64,000 bases of DNA, taken from contig NC_035444.2 in NCBI RefSeq assembly GCF_002127325.2, forward strand, positions 78,613,392 through 78,677,391, written 5' to 3'. Positions within the stretch are counted from its first letter, which is position 1. Each line of letters opens with the position of its first letter. The stretch is from Helianthus annuus (lineage: Eukaryota; Streptophyta; Magnoliopsida; Asterales; Asteraceae). The notes under the pieces were generated by a model. The model ran no database searches. It was not told the DNA's origin and was given only the letters and a program-made list of their open reading frames with translations. The position numbers were made by a program, and so were the translations under genes. Of the stretch, positions 1 through 11,085 are shown in pieces.

Positions 1-1250
1 AGATGCTTCCCACCAGGGGTTAGGTTGTGTTTTGATGCAAAGGGGAAAGGTTATTGCATATGCGTCGCGGCAACTAAAGCCTCACGAGGTGAACTACCCA
101 ACACATGATCTGGAATTGGCAGCAGTAGTGTTCGCCTTAAAAATTTGGAGACACTACCTATACGGTGCGAAATGTACGATTTACTCGGATCATAAGAGCC
201 TCAAGTATTTCTTTGAACAGAAAGATTTGAATATGAGGCAACGAAGATGGCTGGAACTTATCAAAGATTATGATTGTGATATCCTTTATCACCCGGGAAA
301 AGCAAACGTGGTAGCCGATGCGTTAAGCAGAAGAGAGTACCCGTCTCCTCTCCGTGTAAAGTCCATGAAGATGATAGTTACGCCACGATTACTTGAAACT
401 ATACGTGAATCTCAAATTAAGTCGCTTGGAGCAGAAGACTTAAAGAAAGAAAGGTTAAAAGGCGTAATCGATAAACTAGAAGAAAATTCGACCGGACTCA
501 AGCCGCGATTCGGCCGAATTTGGATACCCCGATTTTGTGAAGTCAAGGCCGCACTACTCGACGAAGCACATAAGTCACGATATTCGGTCCACCCTGGGGC
601 TACAAAGATGTATCGAGATTTAAAAACCAATTATTGGTGGCCGGGCATGAAACGCGATATCGCCAAATATGTCGCAAAATGCTTAACGTGTTCTCAAGTG
701 AAGGCGGAACACCAAAAGCCCTACGGAGAATCTCAACCATTGGGGATACCGTTGTGGAAATGGGAAGAACTAACGATGGATTTAGTAACCAAGCTTCCAA
801 GAACGAAAAAGGGGCATGATACAATATGGGTAATCGTAGATCGACATACGAAAAGCGCCCACTTTCTACCCATTAAAGAAGCTTATTCTTCCGAGAAGAT
901 GGCGGAAGTCTACATGAACGAGGTCGTGTCTCGACACGGGGTGCCCGTGTCAATCATCTCAGATCGTGATACTAGATTTACCTCTCGCTACTGGCAAAGA
1001 TTTCACGAGAGTGTGGGAACGAGATTGCACATAAGTACCGCCTACCACCCTCAAACTGACGGCCAGTCAGAAAGAACCATTCAAACACTTATCGATATGT
1101 TGAGAGCGTGTGCTTTAGATTTTGGGGGAAATTGGGATGACCATTTACCACTAGTGGAATTTTCTTATAACTATAGTTACCACAGTGGCATTCAAATGGC
1201 GCCATACGAATTACTATATGGGAGAAAATGTAGAACTCCCGTATGTTGGG

Positions 1251-1270
1251 GTGAAGTGGGGTGAAGTGGG
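1251..1270 (+). repeat. 10-bp tandem duplication that breaks the pol frame
   Basis: GTGAAGTGGG occurs twice in direct succession. Removing one copy restores the reading frame from CWGEVG into the downstream integrase frame (GQRELAPSDL). A slippage-type duplication is the simplest explanation. Confidence 0.85.
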
Positions 1271-1870
1271 GCAAAGGGAGCTCGCGCCAAGTGATTTAAT
1301 AGCAATGACAAATGAAAAGATTGAATTGATTAGGGCTCGTTTGAAAGCAGCCCAGGATCGGCAAAAAGCTTATGGAGACAAGAGAAAGCGTCCTATTGAA
1401 TTTCAAGTTGGAGATTTCGTTCTGTTGAAGGTGTCGCCATGGAAAGGCATAATCCGTTTTCGTAAACGGGGTAAATTAGGCCCTCGGTATATTGGGCCGT
1501 TTAAAGTCTTGGCTCGAATTGGAAGGGTTGCATATCGATTAGAATTACCGCCTACTCTAGACGGAATTCACAATACCTTCCACGTGTCGCAATTGAGAAA
1601 GTGCCTTGTGGATGAAACTGCATTAGTACCTCTCGATGACATTGAGTTAGACGAGGGGTTGAATTATGTCGAAAGACCAATAGCCATCAGAGATGTCAAG
1701 GTGAAAAAGCTCCGCAACAAGGCTGTCCGACAAGTGTTGGTACAATGGCAACACCGAAAGGGGTCAGAACTCACATGGGAAGCGGAAGATGAAATGAGGA
1801 GGCACTATCCATTCCTTTTTGGTATGTACACGTTAAGATTTATATGTCCAGGTTTCGGGGACGAAACCTC

Positions 1871-1888
1871 TTTTAAGGGGGGTAGACT
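1871..1888 (+). other. Polypurine tract of the chromovirus
   Basis: The purine run AAGGGGGGTAGA lies directly before the LTR start TGTAACACCCC. This is the usual plus-strand primer position for an LTR retrotransposon. Confidence 0.75.
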
Positions 1889-3603
1889 TGTAACACCCCA
1901 AAAATGTAAAACGCGATAAATAATAATAAATATCATAAAATTTAAGGTGAATGGTAATATGATACCTAACATGGGGGTTTTTAAGGTTAATGTTTACAAA
2001 TATAACAAGACTAAAGGGGGGGGGGTAATATGTAAATTATAATTAGTAAGGGTTTAATTATGTGGAAACCACAAAACACACATCCTGTGCGTGTTTGGGA
2101 TCGAGCAGGAGCAAGGAACAAGGGTTTACCCTTTTGTTCTTGTAAAAATTCACCAAACTAACAAGGAAAATCGATGTGAATCAGTTGCATGTGGTAAAAC
2201 CTCGATCAAATACCCGTACCCAATCAAGTGGTGAGTCGAATTTCTGAATTTGATAAGTTGTAGAACTAGGGTTTAGACCCAATCATGAAATTGTGATATG
2301 ATTTGTGTTGTTTATATGTTAAGGGTACTCCCTAGAGTAGAAATCATGTTGATTTTGGTTAATTGAAAGAAAGCCTCTAAAAACCCACTTGGTGAAAATT
2401 TTGTTATGAATATAGAGATTATAGGAATCGAGAATGTATGTAATTGGATATGTAATTCAGCTTGTAGTACCCGAATGCTAGATAAATTGATGTAGATTAA
2501 AGGAATTATGAGAATTAGATTGATTATTGATGGCACATAGGATGAATTGGTGAGTTATGCATTAAATGTTGTACACTATGCTTTATTAAGGTAACGCCTA
2601 CTAGGTGCTCGATGAAATGCTTGAATGAGTAGTTGTGTGTAAATTGGAAAATGATGGAATGAAAGTTTGGGTACTAAACGAATGAATGATCATGTTGATT
2701 TAGGTGTGAAGGAAGAAGGTTCGAATTCTAAGAAGCCGGAAGGATCACAAGACCGAGGTATGTTCCGTTACATACGAAAACTTACTTATAATTATTAACA
2801 TTTATATTGGACAACTCTTGTAATATTGTTCATACTATGTCGTAGTGATTATGGTGTTAATGAATAAATAGCAAATTCTTTGCGGACTTGTTTATGCCAA
2901 AGAAGAATTATGCTAAGTTATGCAAATTGACCGGTTCTTGTAACTAGGTTGAGTAAGGATATGAGACCATCCGTCTAGAACGCATGGTTACGTAAGCAAA
3001 ACTGTATGCATGAAGTTCAATCCGTTATACGGATAGAACGAGAGATTTTTAAGTTGAAAGTAATTAACCCGATGTTATCGGGTCATATGCGAAATGCTTG
3101 AATCTCATTATGAGATTGTATGCCATACTCACTAAAATGGGTAATCGAATGCGTATGAGAAATGGAAGTATATAGATGATTGCAATTACCATGTTGGTAT
3201 TGTGGACTAAATAAGTACCTTTACTAACTTTTAAAGTTTGATGTTTAATGTAGGTAAATCCTCGACTTAGGCGATTGGACGGCTTGGAACGTGCACACTT
3301 GGTTTACGCCCGCCTCACGCTTCCGTTATTAAGTCTTTGAAATGGGTTAAGTCGTGGTCATATGTATTTAAGTCTATGTAGTATGTTGACATCTTTTTCG
3401 TAGGGTAAAACTTGGTAGTTGAAGTCATGTCGTGTCTAATGTAGACTTTGTTTGTTTTGGGTTTTTGTCAAGGATGTTAAACGTTGAAGTTTGGTGTGTA
3501 AAACAGGTTGTTAATGGTGATAAACGAATAGGTCATGTCGAAATTTCAAAAATTTTCCTAATTGTTTTTATACGTCGAATTAAGTGGAAATTGGGGCGTA
3601 ACA
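1889..3603 (+). repeat. 3' LTR of the Tekay-like element
   Basis: The LTR begins TGTAACACCCC after the polypurine tract and ends GGGGCGTAACA, an imperfect terminal inverted repeat. The right edge is fixed because copia coding sequence begins immediately. Length is about 1.7 kb. No gene is visible in it; the upstream part of the open frame that enters the copia sequence (3432-3603) belongs to this LTR. Confidence 0.8.
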
Positions 3604-5441
3604 CCACATCATCAAACACTGTTGATAAAAGTCCTCAAACAACGAATCAAAGTCAGCATGTGTCCACACCATTACCACCTATCCCACCACCTTTTGAAAC
3701 CACTGTTGGATCATCAAAGTCACCAGCAGTGGTTAGCTCAGATGATTCACATCTGCAGCTATACCCATTCAATGCCATTGTTCCATACCAAGGAGAGCTC
3801 ATCTTCTTGAAATCTCATCCACCAGACCAAATTATTGGTAACATCAATGAAGGGGTGCTCACAAGAAGTCAATCTCAAAACATTTATCTTTTTGCTGGTT
3901 TTCTATCACTCCATCAGCCAGTCAAGTACCAAGAGGCACTAAAAGACAACAGCTGGGTAGAAGCCATGCAAGAGGAGCTCCAACAGTTTAGAAGACAACA
4001 AGTTTGGGAGCTTGTACCATTGCCAGAGGGTGTAAGTCCTATTGGCACAAAATGGGTCTTCAAAAATAAAACTGATGAAAGGGGTATTGTTGTCGAGAAT
4101 AAAGCAAGGCTTATGGTTCAAGGGTTCAGACAAGAAGAGGGCATTGACTATGATGAAACTTTTGCCCCTGTAGCAGGACTTGAAGCTATCAGATTATTTC
4201 TGGCCTTTGCTGTCAACCACAACATCAAGGTGTATCAAATGGATATCAAATGTGCATTCCTCTATGGTAAGATTCAAGAAGAGGTTTATGTTTGTCAACC
4301 TCCAGGCTTTGAGGATCCATTTAATCCAAATCATGTCTACAAGCTGAATAAAGCCTTGTATGGCCTAAAACAAGCACCAAGGGCCTGGTATGAAACTCTT
4401 TCCACCTTTCTACTTTCCATTGGTTTCACAAGAGGTAAGATAGACAAAACATTGTTTCTAAAATGGAGAGGGAAGGATTTGATGATTGTCCAGATTTATC
4501 TGGATGACATCATCTTTGGAAGCACATGTAATAAAATGTGTGAAGAGTTCAGAAAACTGATGACAGCTGAGTTTGAAATGAGTGCAATGGGTGAACTCCA
4601 GTGCTTTCTTGGTCTCCAAGTAAGGCAACTGCAAAATGACACTTTTATCCATCAAGGCAAATATGCCAAAGAACTTTTAAAGAAATTTGAGATGGATGAT
4701 TGTAAGCCATGCAGTACACCCATTGCAACCAATGAATTAGTCATGTCTAATGAGAAGGATGAATTGGTTGATCAAACTTTATATAGAAGCATGATTGGGT
4801 CTTTATTGTTCCTAACTGCATCTAGGCCAGACATCATGTTTGCAACATGTGTTTGTGCAAGATCCCAATCAGCCCCTAGAAAGTCAAACCTTATTGCTGT
4901 AAAAAGGATATTCAGATACCTCAAAGGTGCTCCCACACTTGGTATCTGGTATCCAGCTGATGGTAAAATTGAGCTTTCAGGTTTCTCAGATAGTGACTTT
5001 GCTGGATGTGACAAAACAAGGAAGTCCACTTCAGGAGGGTGCCAATTCCTAGGCAATTGCTTAGTGTCTTGGCAAAGTAAAAAGCAAGCAGCTGTTTCCA
5101 CATCCACTGCTGAGGCAGAATATATAGCTGCTGCAAGCTGTGCAGCCCAACTGCTCTGGCTTCAAAATCAGTTACTAGATTTTGGTATCACTGCCTTAAA
5201 GACACCACTCATGTTGGACAGCCAGGCAGCAGAAAATATCATCAAAAATCCAGTTTCCCACTCAACCACCAAGCACATTGACATCAGACATCACTTTGTG
5301 AGGGATTGCTATGAAAAAGGTTTGATTTCTTTGCATCATGTTCCAACTAAGGATCAGCTGGCGGATGTGCTAACCAAAGCATTAGACACATCCTCCTTTG
5401 AAAGCTTGATCTCTAGGATTGGCATGCTAAACATGGAATAA
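3604..5441 (+). pseudogene. Copia pol, C-terminal part: RT and RNase H
   Basis: About 610 codons are open. The reverse transcriptase (RVT_2 type) runs from YQEALKDNSWVEAM (near 3930) through GTKWVFKNK, the first catalytic region MDIKCAFLYGK near 4240, the PPGFEDP and LYGLKQAPRAW motifs, and the YLDD active site at 4498-4509. RNase H follows with SGFSDSDFAGC, STAEAEYIAA and the terminal ADVLTKAL motif, ending MLNME and TAA at 5439-5441. Gag, protease and most of integrase are missing because the chromovirus LTR interrupts the gene at 3603; sequence upstream of 3604 in the same frame is LTR. The stop context is TAA CAG GCA, which is not a recognised leaky context. Confidence 0.87.
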
Positions 5442-5998
5442 CAGGCAAAATCCTGTCTTTCTATGAATAAAAGCATTAAAATGTTTTCAGAAAATCAAAA
5501 ATCCACCCTTAAAAATAGCTAAAAATGAAAGTTTTCATTAAAATCCTTAAAAGTCTGCCATAACCACTGCTTTGTTCAAAAGTCTGTTCTACTTCAAAGT
5601 CTGTCCACTGCTGAAAGTCAACCCCTGTTCTCTAATTTTCATGATAAGCACTATTGTTCAAAATCAGTGTTTTATCCACTGATATGCTATCCACTGATAG
5701 TAAAAATCATCCACTGCCTTCATTTGTTAACATTGCAACCACTGCCCTTCATCAGTGGTTTTCATATAAGTATTATCCTTCATTTCATCAGGGGTTGACA
5801 CGTGGACAGTACATAGTGGTCAGACCTTTTGTAACCACTGCCACGTCAGCATTCACTTTTTCTCCATAAAACCCCCTTTCAAAACCCCAAACAGGGTTTT
5901 ACTGTCGAATTGAATTCTTAAAAATTCCTTTCTCAAAGCAGTTTTCATTTCATCTTCTCAAATTTTCTTCACAACCATCTTCGATCATCTTCTCCAAA
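5442..5998 (+). other. Spacer between copia pol and the accessory ORF
   Basis: No coding sequence is evident. The block from about 5550 to 5998 is homologous, in reverse complement, to 27591-28060 in the second SIRE-like copy; for example the stretch around ATCCACTGATATGCTATCC at 5674 is shared. It is rich in CCACTG words. It ends in a pyrimidine-rich leader before the accessory ATG at 5999. Confidence 0.6.
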
Positions 5999-8900
5999 AT
6001 GACAAAATCGAAGTCATCCGCTAAATCCACCTCAAAATCATCGTCAACACCCACTGAAATTCCACACAAACCTTCTCACAACATTTTGGGTCTTCTTACA
6101 AAACCCGGCTTCCATCATTGATCTCATGTCTGCATCAAAGTACAAAACTTTGCTTACAGCAGATGCTCCAATTTATCTGCAAACCCAAAGAGAGTTTTGG
6201 AAAAATTGTACCCTTGACAAACAAGGCGAAGATGTCATAGCCATTAACTCTACTTTACAGGGTAAAGCAGTCAAAATCACACCACAATCCATTTCGGAAG
6301 TCTTTGAACTCAATGATCAGGAAGGTACAAATTCTTTTCCCAAAAATGAGTTAAAAATTGATTTCCTTGAAAGAGGGTATGCTAATCCAATGATGAAGAG
6401 TGATACCTTACAAAAAGTGTACTTCTCTCCTGCAACAAGATTTTTATTTCATACCCTGTTATTGTGTGTTTCAAATAAAACCACCTCTTTTAATGAAATT
6501 CCATTAAAGATTCAAAACCTGGGGTATGCTATTCTTCAAGAAGAGGATTTTCAATTATTCCCAGGAAATCTTTAATGATCTGGTTAAAAATGTTGATAAA
6601 AAGCCATTCTTACTTTTTTCCAAGATTTTTAAGCTATTATTTTGAAAAGAAATTTAGTAACGATGATGCTTTTGCAATAAAACAAGGTGAATCTTTTCAA
6701 ATAAACAACTTAACTGCTGAAACTTTTACAAGAATGTCAACACCTTGCAAAACACAAGCAGAGGTGTCTGAGCAGAATTTAGCAGCTACCACCGTTCCTC
6801 AGGTATCTGCTGCTGAGCCCACTGCTCAAGGTGATCAAAGCAGCAAAACAACTGTTTTGAAACCCACACCTACAATCCACAAAAAGCCAAAACAAAAGAA
6901 AATTCAAAAACCCCCAAACCTACCAAAAAGGCAACTCTGGCAGATGAGATACCAGAGCAACTGCCAGTGACAGCACACAAAAGTCACAAGATACCACTGC
7001 TGCTACTTCCTCACAGCAGATGGTAGAAATATCTCAACCCATTGCTGAAACTCCTCCTGCTTCTTCTCAAAAAGAACAAGTTGTACAATTAGGGACACCA
7101 CAATATGATGCTCTGGAATCACTTGCTTCCATCATCCACAGCCCAATGCCCGGGGCCAATTCTCTTTCTACACCCAACCTCACCTTCACAATTCCCTCCC
7201 CAACTAAATTATTGTTGGATGCAATTGATCTGAACCAGGCACAAACCAGTCCTTCTCACTCACCTATTAATGAGAATATACCTCAACAACTGACTGGGTC
7301 TGATGTATCAATCATTACTAACCCACCAACACAACCTGAGGAGGTTACACCCCTTGAGTTACAAGTAACTCTTGGTGGTAGTCCAAGTGAAGCAACCACT
7401 ACAAGTGTTGAACCCACTGGTTTACACTTGGACAGTGGTTACATCAATAAGACTTCCTTGGAGGCAATTCCATCTATAGCACCTCTGATAACCACTGGTG
7501 AGTTTGTTTTAACCACTGGTACCATCAAAAGGTTATCAAGTGTTGAAGGAAGAAGTCCGCAGTACCAAGAAATAGGGGCATCAGTGGATAATGTTTGGAG
7601 TACACTCCCTACATCAACCACTGATACAACTACTCCTAGTGGGAAATCAGATGATCCCATTAAGTTTGGTGATGGTTTAAAGTACTTGGAATTTACGGAA
7701 CGAGTTGAAAAACTGGATACCTCTGTTACAGAAATCAAAGAAATGCTACAACAGTTGTTGACAGTACAAAAGGTGCAATCCACTGTTGTTCCACCTCAAG
7801 CACCTACTCCACCACAAGCCCTTGCTGCAGATGAGATATGGAACCTATTTCAACCTTTTCTCCAACAACAAAAACAAATGGTTGATCAGCAACATGCAAT
7901 ACATGTACAAGAGCTGAGAAACACAATGGAGTCTAGGTTCAAGAACACACAAGCAGACATTAAGGCTATCAAGGCCCACATATTGAACACCACTGGCACT
8001 GCTCTTCCAACTGTTCTCTTCATTGATCAATTACCACCAGATAATGTCGAAAAGGGGGAGAAAATTCGGGAGCGAAAGAAGAAGGGAATAGATAATGGTC
8101 TCTACATTGAACCAGAAAAGGATGCCATGACTAGAAAGATTCCCTTGCCAGATGGCAGCAAAAAGGTTGATGTTACCCAAAATGCACTTGATGAAGCTGT
8201 ACCAAGTGTAAAAAGGGACAGAGCGACAAAGGATATGTCAAGGTGGAATGAGGAGAAATGAGCTTACATGGAGCTGAATGCGCAAGGTTGTTCTGAGCCA
8301 GAGGATGTTCAAAATCCTATGCCAAAAAGAAATCCCACTAGAAAAGTGAGGGAATCCAAATCTATACCATCCAGACCCACAAAGCATACTCCAAAATCAC
8401 CGTCCAAAAGCCCCAACATCAAACTTCCACCCAAACAGTTGTTGTAACACCTGCTGTGTCAACAACTGTTGATACTTCAGTGGTTTCAACGACTGTCAGC
8501 CAAACACCTGCCATCACTTCAACACACACCAATTCAACACACACCACTACCACTGCCTTACCACCATCACCACCAAAAATCACTTCACCTCCAAAAACAG
8601 CCACTCCATCATCACCTCCTGCCAAAAAGCAGAAGACATCAGATGTTACAACATCTGTTGTAATGACAACAGTGGTTGAAACACTAGTTGTTTCAACAAC
8701 TGTTAGTCAATCACAAACCACTGCCACTAAAATCACCACCACTGATCCACCCAAAACATCATCAGCCTCTCCTCAACCAAAAAGGAGAAGGCTAATCCTG
8801 AAAGATGATGACATTTCACTACCACCAACATCTTCAAAATCTCTAACACTTGCTACTATACCAAACCCTGTTCCTCTCTCATCAGCTCAAATTCAAAAAC

Positions 8901-10008
8901 CATTAGCTCCTGCAGGTGTTCAATTTCCTCTTGAACTTATAGCAGTCAGAGAAGAAATCAAGTCCTTTTATTATGAGGATGACCCTGCTAAAAGGAGTTT
9001 GCCATCAGTTGGAGGATATCCCAGGCCTAGCAATATTGAAGAATATTTGAAAATCAAGGCTCAACAAGCAGAGGATATCTCAAAAAGAAATACACAAGGG
9101 AAATCTAATAGAGAAATTCAGCAGAACTGTCAATTCTTGCTCACACAAGTCAGATCTTTGGAACAATTTGCAAAGAATGCGTGTCAGCAGATATCAGAAA
9201 AGGCAGATGAATCCCTAAGAAAAGATTATGTTGAAAACATCATGGCCCATAAGAAATACAAAGGAGAGAGACACATGTATGAAGACTGGACCATTCATGA
9301 GCTTGAAAGTGAAGCAACCAGGATTCAAGAAATGATCAAGAATAAGGTCAAGCACACTCCTCCAGATTGGGCAAAGTTCAAAAAGAATGTACCTGATAAA
9401 AAGGTAGAGCTGAGGAGAATGAAAGAGGAATTAGCTGCTGCTGATTATGGGTCCTTAAATCAAGTGTTGAGATGGAAAGAAGATAAAGTCAGGGCTACCT
9501 ACAAAAGTTTGGAGAAATTGGGGAAGACAGATCCTAATGCTCTACAAAATCCTGACTACCCTGAAGCAGAGGTTTCAACAAGACCACAAAGCTGCAAATC
9601 AGGAGAGCCACTGCTCCAGCTGGTGCAGCCATCTTTAAAAGAAGGCAACAAAAACAGTTGGGTGCTGAAACTATCCAAGAGCTAATGGAAGGTGATGACC
9701 TTGTAAAAGAAGGCATCAAGAAAATGATTGTAGAAACTCTTGGATTGGATCAAACTGCAAGTACTGCTCAGTCTGTCATCAATAGGCCAGCTTCACCAAA
9801 CACCTCATCTAATAAAAATCTCCCAAGAAACCCACCAGACTCAAAAGTACTAAAGTGGAAAACTGATAAACAGACCCATGTACTAACAGTGATCAAGTCT
9901 AGTGGAGAAGTGAAGAAACTAACAAGGGAATAAGCAGTTGGCCTAAGTCTTGAAGATTTGCAGGATCTCCTTGATCTTCCACTTAGCAGGGATGATGATG
10001 GCAAATAA
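5999..10008 (+). pseudogene. SIRE-type accessory ORF ('env-like' position), multiply frameshifted
   Basis: The ATG at 5999 begins MTKSKSS; the other copy starts similarly at 27590. The reading passes through several frames (breaks near 6108, 6550, 6990, 8261-8456 and 9570), and an in-frame TAA at 9931-9933 precedes the likely original stop at 10006-10008. Regions in order: a conserved N-terminal domain (SASKYKTLL, QREFWKN, QSISEVFEL), a long Ser/Thr/Pro-rich middle with repeated TTVVET-like segments, basic clusters PAKKQK and PKRRR near 8620 and 8780, and a charged, probably coiled-coil C-terminal third (LKIKAQQAEDISK; KEELAAADYGSL). I see no convincing signal peptide or membrane segment. Its position matches the 'env-like' ORF of SIRE elements, but the visible features suit an intracellular, possibly nuclear, protein. 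Function unknown. Confidence 0.7.
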
Positions 10009-10071
10009 GGGAACTGCTGATGAGGCAATAAAGATCTTCCAATAATGAAGAGTTTTGGCATTATCTATTCC

Positions 10072-10080
10072 AGGGGAGAT
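10072..10080 (+). other. Polypurine tract of the copia element
   Basis: AGGGGAGAT lies directly before the LTR start TGTTGGGATT. Confidence 0.75.
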
Positions 10081-10808
10081 TGTTGGGATTAAACCCTATC
10101 AGAGGAACAGATAATCAAAGCCAAAACTGGATCAGAGCAGTGGATCCAGAATAAGCAAAAGTTTATATTCAAATCTCTTCCTTGAAAGTGGTTTCAACAT
10201 CTGCTGACCTCCAAACTACCGATCTTTACTAACTGCTGACCTACAACTGTTGTCCAAGTCAAAGACTGATGGAAGATTAAAGCTCTGATGATTCAATCTG
10301 CTGCTATGGGTCAAGCTCTGTTGATCATGACAAGTACTGTTGGGTTCACATCAGTGGAAGGATGCAGCAGTAGTTTAGTTTATATTATGAAATGTAATGT
10401 ACAACAGTAGTTAGCATAGCAGAGGTTGTATATATCAGATGTTAGAGTTTGTTAGGAGGTTAGATGTCACTTTCATGGTGACGTCAGCTTAGATGCTTCA
10501 GTGGTTTGCTCGTGCCTATAAATAGAACAGTTCTCTGTAGTGTTCTATTAGCTCTTGACCATCTTTCTACTGCACGAACAAATCACTGTGAGCTCAGGCT
10601 GAGGGGGAGTTTGTTATACACATGCAATTGTAATTGAATCTTGTAATAAATTCAAGCATTCGGTTCAATGTTAAACTTGTGTATTGAAAGCAATTCTCCT
10701 GTTTGATTGTGTGCAAAGTTTGTTATCATTTATATTCCGCTACATTTCTCATTCATCTTCATCTTAATTCAAACGTAAAACAGAATCATCCAAACTCAGA
10801 TCCTAACA
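10081..10808 (+). repeat. 3' LTR of the SIRE-like copia element
   Basis: This 728-bp LTR begins TGTTGGGATT and ends GATCCTAACA, giving an imperfect TGTTgGGAT/ATCCTAACA inverted repeat. A second LTR of the family lies on the minus strand at 29667-30450. The following bases TTTCC would be the target duplication, but the left copy is outside the window. Confidence 0.88.
10517..10524 (+). promoter_or_regulatory. Candidate TATA box in the copia LTR
   Basis: TATAAATA in the context GTGCCTATAAATAGAACAG sits in the middle of the LTR, as expected for the U3/R promoter. The same kind of motif occurs in the minus-strand LTR at 29981-29987. Confidence 0.6.
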
Positions 10809-10982
10809 TTTCCTCAATTTGATTATATATTTCATTTGTGCGACGCTTACCTAAAAGTCCCCCGGAGCTAGAGTCAAGTGTTTGTCTTGTGTGTGGCAAC
10901 AACCCATTATAGAAAGTGGATACTTGTTGCCATACCGCAAGACCGTGATGAGGACACTTTCTTAGTAGCTACTTGAACTTTC
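10809..10982 (-). pseudogene. Athila gag fragment, downstream piece
   Basis: Read on the minus strand this encodes LLRKCPHHGL, VSTFYNGLLPHTRQ and GGLLGKRRTNE, the typical end of an Athila gag core domain. It continues the gag segment at 17877-18431 across the 6.9 kb insertion. One base appears to be missing at the join (ER then FK) and a TAG follows FK, so the gene was already inactive or decayed later. Its distal side is cut by the copia LTR at 10808. Confidence 0.8.
10978..10982. repeat. Target site duplication, left copy (CTTTC)
   Basis: CTTTC directly precedes the LTR start TGTGACACCCC and recurs at 17872-17876 directly after the second LTR. Confidence 0.93.
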
Positions 10983-11037
10983 TGTGACACCCCGCGAAAA
11001 CGCTTAACAAAACTAACTTCCTCAGTAACTATGTGCT

Positions 11038-11085
11038 AAATTTCGGGACGAAATTTCTTTCAAGTTGGGGATGATGTGACAACCC
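11038..11085 (+). other. Internal copy of a polypurine tract and LTR start inside the 5' LTR
   Basis: TTTCGGGACGAAATTTC followed by AAGTTGGGGATGA and TGTGACAACCCG closely mirrors the real element junction at 14870-14913. It lies 92 bp inside the LTR. The same arrangement occurs in the second LTR, with the inner TGTGACAACCC at 14995. Confidence 0.8.

Larger units (their letters stand above)
2..1919 (+). pseudogene. Chromovirus pol 3' end: RNase H, integrase, chromodomain (frameshifted)
   Basis: Translation is open from base 2, entering at DASHQGLGC of RNase HI. RNase H continues through [11 protein letters not shown] and ends with VVADALSRR. Integrase follows: a zinc-binding H-H-C-C region ([19 protein letters not shown]) at about 590-690, then the catalytic core with D near 777 (MDLVTKL), D near 962 (SDRDTRF) and E near 1070 (GQSERTI). 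After GDFVLLKVSPWKG comes the linker and a chromodomain (VLVQWQHRKGSELTWEAED) near 1735-1790. An exact 10-bp tandem duplication at 1251-1270 shifts the frame after CWGEVG, so the integrase C-terminus and chromodomain are out of frame. The downstream frame runs through the polypurine tract and stops at 1917-1919, inside the LTR. The gene therefore cannot make an intact polyprotein. Confidence 0.88.
1..3603 (+). mobile_element. Tekay-like Ty3/gypsy chromovirus, 3' part
   Basis: The window opens inside the RNase H domain of a chromovirus and continues through integrase, chromodomain, polypurine tract and 3' LTR. The 5' half lies outside the window. The LTR ends at 3603 and copia coding sequence follows directly, so this element was inserted into the pol gene of the copia element at 3604-10808. 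The 5 bases after the LTR (CCACA) are the expected target duplication, but the left copy is not visible. The C-terminal chromodomain after integrase is the hallmark of chromoviruses. The Tekay assignment rests on the GGGACGAAA sequence before the tract and the TGTAACACCCC LTR start, both recalled rather than searched. Confidence 0.85.
3604..10808 (+). mobile_element. SIRE-like Ty1/copia element, 3' part
   Basis: The visible order is pol (end of integrase to RNase H), a spacer, a very long accessory ORF, a polypurine tract and a 3' LTR. The 5' part lies to the left, beyond the chromovirus insertion. The RT sequence (SWVEAMQEELQQF, GTKWVFKNK, YLDDIIFG) and an extra ORF between pol and the 3' LTR fit the SIRE/Maximus lineage. 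The right end abuts Athila gag sequence at 10809, so this element was inserted into an Athila gag gene. Confidence 0.85.

Noticed and set aside
3432..3603. N-terminal extension of the copia pol frame
   Set aside because: These codons are the end of the chromovirus LTR (to GGGGCGTAACA); copia sequence starts at 3604.
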